Assembly: GCA_022826685.1 (NCBI GenBank)
Contig: JAJDUL010000061.1
Location: 62,001-126,000, forward strand
From: Gemmatimonadota bacterium
GTDB lineage: Bacteria; Gemmatimonadota; Gemmatimonadetes; Palauibacterales; Palauibacteraceae
DNA length: 64,000 bases
Direction of reading: 5' to 3'
Shown piece after piece: positions 46,011 to 53,584 of the stretch. The position numbers and the translations under genes are program-made. A model generated the notes under the pieces. That model was not told where the DNA came from. It did no database searches and worked only from the letters and a program-made list of their open reading frames with translations. How positions within the stretch are numbered: the stretch's first letter is position 1; each line of letters opens with the position of its first letter.

Positions 46011-48678
46011 CGGACAGGGCGGGCACCCGCTCGGAGGCCCAGGCCTTCGCCGCGCCGAGCCCGTCTTCCGTCCGCGACGGATCGCCCACGCCTCCCTGCG
46101 CGAAGCGCGCGCCGCCGCCGCCGCCGGAGCCCGTCGCCCGGCTCGAAACGCGCACGAGGTCGCCCGCCTTCACGCCGAGCCGGATGAGGTCGTCCGAGAC
46201 GACGGAGATGAAGGCGTGCCGGTCCTCGTCCGGGAACACGACGTGCACGACGGCGGCGCCCGACCCCATCCCGCCGCGCAGGCGGTCGCCGAGCGCCCCG
46301 AGGTCCGTGCCCGCGGGCACTTCCAGGCGCCCCGACACGAAGCGGGCCCCGTTCGCGTCCGCCGCACCCGTCGCACCGGCACCGGCGAGCAGCGTCGCCA
46401 ACTGTTGCTCCGCCGCGTCTCCCCGCCGCCCCCGAACTTCCTCGGCGAGGGCATCGCGTTCCTCGAGGAGACGGTCCATGCGGGCCGCGAGGTCCGCCGG
46501 CTGGCAGCGCAGCCGCGCGGCAAGCTCCGTGAGGAGCCGATCCCGCTCCAGTTCGCGCCGGTAGGCCCCCTGCCCCGTCACGGCCTCGACGCGCCGGATC
46601 CCCGCCGCGACACCGGTCTCGGACACGATCCGGAACGTCCCGATCTGTCCCGTCGTGCGGACGTGCGTGCCGCCGCACAGCTCCAGGCTGAGCCCCGGCA
46701 CCTCGATCACGCGCACGATGTCCCCGTACTTCTCGCCGAACAGGGCCATGGCCCCGGCCGCGATCGCCTCGTCGTAGCCCCGCTCAGACGCGTCGACGTC
46801 GTGGTTCCCGAGGATCGCCTCCGTCACCTCCGCTTCGATGTCCGCCCGTTCCGCCGGGGTCAGCGGACCCCTGTGACTAAAATCGAAGCGCAGCCGGTGC
46901 GGAGCCACGAGCGATCCGGCCTGCTGCACGTGCTCGCCCAGCCGGTTGCGGAGCGCGGCGTGCAGCAGGTGCGTCGCCGTGTGATTCCGCTCCGTCTCGC
47001 GCCGCGACGGATCCACCTGCGCGCACACGTGGTCCTCGACCACGCCGTCGGCCTCGGGAAGCGAGCCTTCGGCCAGCGGCCCCGCGACCAAGGTCCGGTC
47101 GCCTTCCGCCCAGACCGTGGAGATGTCGACGGCCCACCCGTCGCCCCGGACCCGTCCCGTGTCGGAGACCTGCCCACCGCTCTCCAGGTAGAAGGGGTTC
47201 CGCTCAAGCAGGAACGCGTGTCCCCCGTCGCCGGACCAGCGCCGGCAGTCGGTCTCGATTTCGAGATCCCCGTAACCCACGAACTCCTGTTTCGGCGGTC
47301 GGTTCACGGTCAGGGTTCCGGATAACGCGGGTGTTCCGGTCGCGATGGACCCGCTCAGGGCAGACCGCCGCGAACGGGTGCGCTGCGCCTCGAGCGCCTC
47401 GTTGAAGCCCTTCCAGTCGACATCGTAGCCGCGTTCGCGGGCGATGAGGCCGGTGAGGTCCTCGGGGATGCCGTACGTATCCTTGAGTTTGAAGGCGACG
47501 CCGCCCGCCACCGTGCCCGAACCTCCCTCCGGCATCGCGCGGTCGATCTCGCGCATGCCGCCCTCGATCGTCGTGAGGAAGAGCTCCTCCTCCGTCCGCG
47601 TCGTGGAGAGCAGGTGTTCCCGCCTCGCCTCAAGTTCGGGGAAGGTGGCCGACATGCGGTCCGCCACGACGCCGACGAGATCGTGCAGGAGCGGGTCGCG
47701 CCGTCCGAGCAGCCAGTAGTGCCGGACCGCCCGGCGCAGGATCCGCCGCAGTACGTATCCCCGCTTCTCGTTCGAGGGGAAGACGCCGTCGGCGAGCAGG
47801 AACGCGACGGCCCGGGCGTGATCCGCAAGAACACGGAAGGCGACGCCGTCCTCCCAGTCTTCGGGCGCCCGCGAATACTCGATCCCGAGCCCCTCCTCCG
47901 CCGCTTCGATGATCGGGAGGAAGAGGTCCGTGTGGTAGTTCGTTCCCACGCCCTGCAGCAGCGCCGCGATGCGCTCGAGTCCGGCGCCCGTGTCGATCGA
48001 GGGTGCGGGGAGCGGCGTGTCCGTGCCGTCCGGCGCGCGGTCGAACTGCATGAAGACGAGATTCCAGAACTCGATGATCGCGTCCGCCTCGCCCGCCGCC
48101 TCGAACTGCGCGTCGGTGATGCGGTCGTCGCGGTCCGTCCGCAGGTCGTAGTGCAGTTCCGAGCAGGGACCGCACGGACCCGTGTCGCCCATCTGCCAGA
48201 AGTTGTCCTTGTCCCCCATGCGCCGGATCCGCGACTCCGGGATCGACGTCCGTTCCAGCCAGAGCTTGAACGCGTCGTCGTCGTCGTGGTGGACCGTGGC
48301 CCACAGGCGGTCCGGCTCGAGGCCGAGGTCGCCGGTCACCCACTCCCAGGCAAAATCGATCGCATCGCGCTTGAAGTAGTCGCCGAAGGAGAAATTCCCG
48401 AGCATCTCGAAGAAGGTGTGGTGGCGCGCGGTCCGCCCCACTTCCTCGAGGTCGTTGTGCTTGCCGCTCACGCGGAGGCATTTCTGCGACGTGACGGCGC
48501 GAGGGGGGCTCGGGCGCTCCGTCTCGCCCGTGAAGATGCCCTTGAACTGCACCATCCCGGCATTCGTGAACATGAGGGTCGGGTCATCCGCCGGGACGAG
48601 CGGGCCGCTGGGCCGATGCTCGTGCCCCTGCCGCTCGAAGTAGGAGATGAAACTCCGCCGGAGTTCGTCCGCCTTCAT
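46003..48678 (-). CDS. alaS: Alanine-tRNA ligase
   Basis: An 891-residue class II synthetase. The N-terminal catalytic core shows MFTNAGMVQFKGIFTGE, TSQKCLRVSGKHNDLEEVG and HHTFFEMLGNFSFGDYFK. The editing domain has the zinc motifs HTATHLLH and CGGTHV. The C-terminal DHHA1 domain has GGGGGARFAQGGV. Length and domain order are complete. It follows recX with a 4-bp overlap in the conserved recA-recX-alaS order. Confidence 0.97.
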   Translation of the reverse strand: MKADELRRSFISYFERQGHEHRPSGPLVPADDPTLMFTNAGMVQFKGIFTGETERPSPPRAVTSQKCLRVSGKHNDLEEVGRTARHHTFFEMLGNFSFGDYFKRDAIDFAWEWVTGDLGLEPDRLWATVHHDDDDAFKLWLERTSIPESRIRRMGDKDNFWQMGDTGPCGPCSELHYDLRTDRDDRITDAQFEAAGEADAIIEFWNLVFMQFDRAPDGTDTPLPAPSIDTGAGLERIAALLQGVGTNYHTDLFLPIIEAAEEGLGIEYSRAPEDWEDGVAFRVLADHARAVAFLLADGVFPSNEKRGYVLRRILRRAVRHYWLLGRRDPLLHDLVGVVADRMSATFPELEARREHLLSTTRTEEELFLTTIEGGMREIDRAMPEGGSGTVAGGVAFKLKDTYGIPEDLTGLIARERGYDVDWKGFNEALEAQRTRSRRSALSGSIATGTPALSGTLTVNRPPKQEFVGYGDLEIETDCRRWSGDGGHAFLLERNPFYLESGGQVSDTGRVRGDGWAVDISTVWAEGDRTLVAGPLAEGSLPEADGVVEDHVCAQVDPSRRETERNHTATHLLHAALRNRLGEHVQQAGSLVAPHRLRFDFSHRGPLTPAERADIEAEVTEAILGNHDVDASERGYDEAIAAGAMALFGEKYGDIVRVIEVPGLSLELCGGTHVRTTGQIGTFRIVSETGVAAGIRRVEAVTGQGAYRRELERDRLLTELAARLRCQPADLAARMDRLLEERDALAEEVRGRRGDAAEQQLATLLAGAGATGAADANGARFVSGRLEVPAGTDLGALGDRLRGGMGSGAAVVHVVFPDEDRHAFISVVSDDLIRLGVKAGDLVRVSSRATGSGGGGGARFAQGGVGDPSRTEDGLGAAKAWASERVPALSGG

Positions 48679-49322
48679 CCTGTATCCTCAGCCTGCCAGT
48701 TGACCTCGATCCAGGCGCGAATACTGCCCGCCGCGAACCCGCGCCTGGCCAGGTAGTCGAACAGCCGCCGACGCGCCTTCGACGGGTCCGCCCCCGTCAG
48801 CCTCCGCGCCCGGGCCGTCGCGACGCGCTCGAGCAGCGCCTCCTCCGTCGCGCCCTCCTCCGCCATCGCTTCGCGGATGCCGCGATCCGCATCCTCCCGC
48901 GATACGCCCCGGGAGAGAAGATCGGACTGCATGCGGCGGGTTCCACAGGGCCGGAGCCGGATACGGTCCCGCGCGAAGCTGGCAGCGAACTGCGCGTCGT
49001 CGAGATACCCCAGCGCCGCGAGACGTTCCAGTGCGTGTTGAATCGCCGCCGGGTCGATCCGGTCCCGCCGCAGCCGGCGTTCGACCTCCCGGCGACTCCT
49101 CGGGCGCACGGAAAGGTAGCGCAGCCCGACCGACATCGCTTCGGCGCGCCCCCCCGCGGCCTGGACCGCCTCGAGTTCCGCGGACCCGAGCCGGAGCCCG
49201 ACGTCGAGCCGGAGTCTGTGGACCTCTTCGTCGGGAAGCCGGCAAAGGGAAACGCCGTCCAACTGGACTTCGGTCCAGCCGGAACGGCGTTTGACCGGGA
49301 CGAGGCCGGTGATCTCGTTCAT
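48675..49322 (-). CDS. recX: Regulatory protein RecX
   Basis: A 215-residue three-helix-repeat protein inhibiting RecA filaments. The repeats appear as LRYLSVRPRSRREVERRLRR, LERLAALGYLDDAQFAASFA and LFDYLARRGFAAGSIRAWIE. The N-terminal 50 residues form an extra beta-rich extension. It lies 80 bp downstream of recA and overlaps the alaS start by 4 bp. Confidence 0.92.
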   Translation of the reverse strand: MNEITGLVPVKRRSGWTEVQLDGVSLCRLPDEEVHRLRLDVGLRLGSAELEAVQAAGGRAEAMSVGLRYLSVRPRSRREVERRLRRDRIDPAAIQHALERLAALGYLDDAQFAASFARDRIRLRPCGTRRMQSDLLSRGVSREDADRGIREAMAEEGATEEALLERVATARARRLTGADPSKARRRLFDYLARRGFAAGSIRAWIEVNWQAEDTG

Positions 49323-49402
49323 GGAACGTCAGCCGTCAGGCCGCCTGCGGCCGCGGCCCCCGCGGAGAGGTTCCGGGTTGCGTCGCGGCCCGCAGCCTGA
49401 GT

Positions 49403-50509
<1,107 letters not shown>

Positions 50510-50584
50510 TTCACGCTCTCCCGATTCCGAAGGGTCCGCAGGGCCGATGCCGGGGATGTCGGTCACCCGCCGCGACGGAAATTG

Positions 50585-50613
50585 ACGATACCACGCCGGA
50601 CGACCTTTCGCAA
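50585..50613 (-). promoter_or_regulatory. Probable recA promoter
   Basis: Reading leftward, TTGCGA (-35, plus 50608-50613) and TATCGT (-10, plus 50585-50590) are separated by exactly 17 bases. Transcription would start near 50578, about 70 nt ahead of the recA ATG. The flanking AT-richer stretch fits. There is no recognisable palindrome of the known LexA-box types overlapping it. Confidence 0.5.
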
Positions 50614-50743
50614 TTTCTTCGGTTTTGCTCCAACCGCGAAATCCGGCCGCCCAGAATCAGGATGGAACGACGTCTCAACGGGGGTTCAAGAGCGCGGTTC
50701 GGGTGCCGGTCGCGCGAGCCTGCGCGTCAGGGGATGAGCCGGC

Positions 50744-50908
50744 TTACTGTGACGTTTCCTGGCGCGTGAACCCCTCGAACAATCCCTCGAGCCGGGCCAT
50801 GCGCTCTCGCAGCCCGGCAACGTCCTGCATGATCCGCACCTGTACCGGCACGATGACCGCCAGCATTACGATCGCCGTCCCGATGACGGTCCACGATTCT
50901 CCGGTCAC
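50744..50908 (-). CDS. Small single-pass membrane protein A
   Basis: A 54-residue open frame starting at GTG 50908: an N-terminal transmembrane helix (WTVIGTAIVMLAVIVPVQVR) followed by an amphipathic helix LRERMARLEGLFEGF and a short tail. It has the same plan, and a similar ERxARxEGxxEG core, as the next small gene upstream at 50975-51148, which supports both being real. The ribosome-binding site is weak. The fold resembles small holin/XhlA-type or coiled-coil membrane peptides, but no function can be assigned. It lies about 130 bp upstream of the recA promoter. Confidence 0.55.
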   Translation of the reverse strand: MTGESWTVIGTAIVMLAVIVPVQVRIMQDVAGLRERMARLEGLFEGFTRQETSQ

Positions 50909-50974
50909 TTGAGCGTCCCGACCGTGATCGCGTTCGGGCTCCGCAGAATCCTCGGCGCGGACGCGCCGTCGTTC

Positions 50975-51148
50975 CTAGGAGCGGTCACCGGTCGTTTTCG
51001 GCGGCGGGTTGAGCCAGCCCTCGATGATCCCTTCGACCCTCGCGAGCCGTTCCCCGAGTTGCGCCAGGTTCCGTGAAAGCCCGACGTAGGCCCCGCCGAC
51101 CGCAAGGGCGACGGTGAGGATCACGGCAACCGTGTCTACGCTGATCAC
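50975..51148 (-). CDS. Small single-pass membrane protein B
   Basis: A 57-residue open frame starting at GTG 51148, with AGGAGG (complement of 51159-51164) ten bases upstream. A transmembrane helix (VAVILTVALAVGGAYVGL) is followed by an amphipathic helix LGERLARVEGIIEGW and a Pro-rich basic tail. The helix matches that of the neighbouring small protein A position by position (L.ER.AR.EG..EG), so the two are probable tandem paralogues. Function unknown. Confidence 0.6.
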   Translation of the reverse strand: MISVDTVAVILTVALAVGGAYVGLSRNLAQLGERLARVEGIIEGWLNPPPKTTGDRS

Positions 51149-51201
51149 GACGACAAGACCTCCTGATTCGGTAACTGCTTGCTCATCCCAACGTGTACAC
51201 C

Positions 51202-51229
51202 CGCGATGATCCGGGACGGGATCATCGCG
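51202..51229. terminator. Perfect 11-bp inverted repeat
   Basis: CGCGATGATCC (51202-51212) and GGATCATCGCG (51219-51229) are exact inverse complements around a 6-nt loop. It lies in the 237-bp gap between the zinc-ribbon gene (ends 51386) and small membrane gene B (starts 51148), so a leftward terminator for the former or an operator for the latter are both possible. No T-run follows. The rest of the gap shows an AT-rich patch near 51293-51306 and nothing else recognisable. Confidence 0.6.
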
Positions 51230-51385
51230 CCCTCATCTGCGACCCTGCGCGTTGCGCGACCGACGGTTCCGGGAATCGCCAAGTGGCCGACACTAAGTAA
51301 TATAGGTAGCGGTCGGCGGGCGCGCTTGAGGTTGTGGCAGACGGCCTGAGATCTGCGACCCCAGCCGAAGAGAGCCGCTAGAGAC

Positions 51386-51766
51386 TCAGCTTTGGAGGTC
51401 GAATCCGCAGGTGGGGCAGAAGGCTTCGTCGCCGGTCAGGGGGGCGGCGCATTCGGGGCATGGGCGGGGAGTTGGGGGGACCTTTGCGGGGGTTGGGGGC
51501 GGTTCGGTCGGCCGGTCCCGGGCGGCGGCGTCCCGGGCTTCGATCGCGGCGCGCTCGAGGCGGGCGCGGGTGGAGCGGTATTCGTCTTCGCGGAGCTTGC
51601 CGGTTCGGTACTCCAGTTCGAGGTCCCGCAGCGCCCCTATGGCGGCGTCGCGGCGCTCGGCGGGGTCCAGCGCGGCGCCCGTGTCCTCGCCGGACCGGAT
51701 CGCGGCCCAGATGATCGTGGCGAGGAGCACGACGAGGATGCCGCCGAAGAGGACGAATCCGGTCAC
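51386..51766 (-). CDS. Membrane protein with coiled coil and zinc ribbon
   Basis: A 126-residue protein: one N-terminal helix (VLFGGILVVLLATIIWAAIR), a helical segment (IGALRDLELEYRTGKLREDE, then YRSTRARLERAAIEARDAA) resembling the N-terminal part of CcmI-like proteins, a Pro-rich linker, and a C-terminal zinc ribbon with CPECAAPLTGDEAFCPTCG. The combination suggests a membrane-anchored regulatory or assembly factor, but no specific role is known. Its start overlaps the LOG-like gene stop by 4 bp (ATGA). Confidence 0.65.
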   Translation of the reverse strand: MTGFVLFGGILVVLLATIIWAAIRSGEDTGAALDPAERRDAAIGALRDLELEYRTGKLREDEYRSTRARLERAAIEARDAAARDRPTEPPPTPAKVPPTPRPCPECAAPLTGDEAFCPTCGFDLQS

Positions 51767-52269
51767 CCGTTCACCTCCCTCCGCTGACGCCGCCCGCCTC
51801 GGCGAGCCTCCGCGAGTTCGAGGGCCCGGGCCACCGCCTCCGCCGCGTCGCCAGCGGTCTCATCGACGAGGCCCTCCGGCAGCGACGTCGCGAGGCCGAT
51901 CACGGGGATGCCGAACTTCCGGCAGAAGGCCGCCTCGCTGAGGGTGCCCCACTCGCCGGCGATCGCGATCACGGCTTCCGACGCGCGCGCGACGATGACG
52001 TTGCGCGCCTCGCCCAGGCCGGTCGGGATCGGAATCGTGACGCCCTGCGCCGCCGCGCCGGGATCGCCGCCGGGCAGAATCCCCACCACGGTCCCGCCTT
52101 CCGAGGAAGCGCCGTCCGCCGCCGCCCGCATGACGCCGCCCATCCCACCGCAGACGACGATGGCCCCTGCGCGGGCGACGGCCGCTCCCACGGCGTGGGC
52201 CAGGCCGGCCTCCGACGGCGCCGCCTCCCCCGAGCCGATGACCCCGATCCGCAGCGGACGCACTCTCAC
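51763..52269 (-). CDS. TIGR00725/LOG-like Rossmann protein
   Basis: A 168-residue protein of the TIGR00725 family, related to lysine-decarboxylase-like LOG proteins. It shows [40 protein letters not shown] and [30 protein letters not shown], the nucleotide-binding GGxxGxM and GTxxE-type motifs. Relatives bind or hydrolyse nucleotide-linked substrates (LOG releases cytokinin bases from their ribotides), but this branch is uncharacterised. The start is GTG 52269, overlapping the dtd stop as GTGA. Confidence 0.8.
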   Translation of the reverse strand: MRVRPLRIGVIGSGEAAPSEAGLAHAVGAAVARAGAIVVCGGMGGVMRAAADGASSEGGTVVGILPGGDPGAAAQGVTIPIPTGLGEARNVIVARASEAVIAIAGEWGTLSEAAFCRKFGIPVIGLATSLPEGLVDETAGDAAEAVARALELAEARRGGRRQRREVNG

Positions 52270-52700
52270 CGCTCCAGCAGGAGGGTCACGGGACCGTCGT
52301 TCGTCAGTTCCACTTCCATCATCGCCCCGAATTCCCCTTCCGCGACCTCGCCGCGCGCCCGGCACAGCTCGACGAAGCGGTCGTAGAGCGCGCTCGCGGC
52401 CTCCGGTCGCGCGGCTCCGGTGAAGGAGGGACGCCGGCCCCGCGACGCGTCGCCGTACAGCGTGAACTGGGACACGATGAGGAGCGTCCCGCCGACGTCG
52501 TGGGCGGAGCGGTTCATGCGGCCCTCCTCGTCCGCGAACACCCTCAGGCCCCAGAGCTTGTCCGCCATCCAGGTCATCTGCGCCTCGGTGTCGTCCGCCG
52601 CGAATCCCACGAGCACGACCAGTCCGAGGCCGATCGCCCCGACGACCTCGCCTCCGACCCTCACACGGGCCTCGCTGACTCGTTGAATCACGACTCGCAA
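52266..52700 (-). CDS. dtd: D-aminoacyl-tRNA deacylase
   Basis: A 144-residue Dtd that hydrolyses D-aminoacyl-tRNA and glycyl-tRNA(Ala). The core [20 protein letters not shown], the SQF motif in [20 protein letters not shown], and the Gly-cisPro-type motif region [16 protein letters not shown] are present. The start codon is TTG 52700-52698 (LRVVIQRV); the frame is open far upstream, but into sequence without coding character. Having it near alaS fits its role of clearing mischarged Gly-tRNA(Ala) (inference). Confidence 0.92.
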   Translation of the reverse strand: MRVVIQRVSEARVRVGGEVVGAIGLGLVVLVGFAADDTEAQMTWMADKLWGLRVFADEEGRMNRSAHDVGGTLLIVSQFTLYGDASRGRRPSFTGAARPEAASALYDRFVELCRARGEVAEGEFGAMMEVELTNDGPVTLLLER

Positions 52701-52889
52701 TTGCGTCGTCCCGTCCTCAACCCCGGCGGTCCGTGGCAGGCCGGTTTTCCACAGCACGCTAAAGGCGGTGAACCACGAGAAGATGCGACAGCCTTGGCTC
52801 CCGAGCGACTCCCGACGCCGCGCACCCGCTCCCGCGCGGGACAATCCACGGTTTTTGGACAGAATATGGACATGATTTGAACGTCGTTT

Positions 52890-52903
52890 TTTTTGAAAAA
52901 AAT
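52890..52903. repeat. Left copy of 14-bp inverted repeat
   Basis: TTTTTGAAAAAAAT here is the exact inverse complement of ATTTTTTTCAAAAA at 53500-53513. It is centred in an AT-rich island inside GC-rich sequence. A wider 31-bp window (52883-52913) also matches 53495-53525 directly at 23 of 31 positions, because the motif is nearly palindromic. The homopolymer content lowers the significance. Confidence 0.5.
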
Positions 52904-53065
52904 CGAGGACCGGGCGTGTTCGGGAATCGGCTCCCTCCCGGGAACCGCCGCGTCCTCGCGGCGATGGAAACCGAAGCGGAAAACGGAAAGCTGGGACACC
53001 GGCCAGGGGGGACGCGGAGTAGGAGAATCCCGCCGCCGGATCCGCGGCCGCGCGCGGCGGCACCA

Positions 53066-53114
53066 GGGGGGAGTGAACGGGGGTACGGGAAGGAGTGAAA
53101 GGGGGGGGGCGGGG
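53066..53114 (+). other. Cluster of G-tracts (possible G-quadruplex)
   Basis: On the plus strand, G-runs of 6 (53066-53071), 5 (53079-53083), 3 (53087-53089), 9 (53101-53109) and 4 (53111-53114) lie within 49 bases separated by short loops. This satisfies the usual pattern for an intramolecular quadruplex. On the leftward transcript it would appear as C-tracts. Confidence 0.5.
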
Positions 53115-53144
53115 ACGTATAAAGACGTGCAAACCGAAGTAGAT

Positions 53145-53443
53145 GTACTCAGCCCCTGGCCACCCGAAGGTGTCAGGGGCTGAGCAAGGAAGCTTGTTTA
53201 CGGCCAACTACCGCCGGGTCCTGGTAGCTTGCGCGGTCTTCCAGAACCTCGCCGCGAGCCTGGTACCGTCTGCCCAACCAGCTGCGCTCGACCCCTCTTC
53301 CTTCGGTCGCTTCGTTCCGTCGCCGGAACTCCGCTCCCTCCGGCCCGGGACTTCCGCCCCGGTTTCGCGATCTCGCGTCGGGCAACTCGCGGTGCGGTCA
53401 TCGGCCTCGACCTCCGGTCGGTCGGTGCCGCCTCCCTTAGCAC
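53145..53443 (-). ncRNA. Candidate structured RNA with several perfect hairpins
   Basis: Downstream of a leftward promoter, the minus-strand sequence can form many local stems. Examples are CGACC-GGA-GGTCG near the 5' end, CGCG-AGAT-CGCG, GTTCCG-GCGA-CGGAAC (53329-53314) with a GNRA loop, and CTACC/GGTAG. The last is a long hairpin at 53182-53148 in which TCAGCCCCTG pairs with CAGGGGCTGA and the apical CACC-TTCG-GGTG carries a UUCG loop. No Rfam family is recognised by eye: it lacks tmRNA, RNase P, 6S and SRP signatures. The 3' limit is set at the last strong hairpin. The 5' end is inferred from the promoter. Confidence 0.45.
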
Positions 53444-53449
53444 GCCCTG

Positions 53450-53478
53450 ATTCTAAAAAGATTTTTTTGGGTCGTCAA
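53450..53478 (-). promoter_or_regulatory. Near-consensus sigma-70 promoter
   Basis: Reading leftward: TTGACG (-35, plus 53473-53478), a 17-base AT-rich spacer (53456-53472), and TAGAAT (-10, plus 53450-53455). Transcription would begin near 53443, inside the gene-free region. The dtd start is more than 700 bases downstream, so a dedicated RNA product is at least as likely as a long leader. Confidence 0.65.
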
Positions 53479-53499
53479 CCTCGAATGGTGGCGAGTCGT

Positions 53500-53513
53500 A
53501 TTTTTTTCAAAAA
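53500..53513. repeat. Right copy of 14-bp inverted repeat
   Basis: ATTTTTTTCAAAAA, exact inverse complement of 52890-52903. The two copies bound a 624-bp segment (52890-53513) that contains the promoter, the hairpin-rich segment and the G-run cluster. No flanking target-site duplication is evident. Confidence 0.5.
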
Positions 53514-53584
53514 TCTGTTGACCGGATGGCCATTTCCCGTAACGATTCGCGAGTGAAAATCGGATTTTGGCCCGCGTCCCTGGG

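Larger units (their letters stand above)
52701..53584. other. 884-bp intergenic region without convincing gene
   Basis: No open frame here shows recognisable protein similarity; long frames exist on both strands only because the sequence is GC-rich and stop-poor. It holds two AT-rich islands (about 52870-52910 and 53450-53515), a strong leftward promoter, a hairpin-rich segment (53145-53443) and a G-run cluster (53066-53114), each described separately. It lies between the 3' end of the helicase gene and the start of dtd, both read leftward. Confidence 0.7.

Noticed and set aside
52266-53207. Longer version of dtd starting at 53207
   Set aside because: Extra 170 residues have no similarity and cross AT-rich and repeat sequence; dtd homology begins at TTG 52700.
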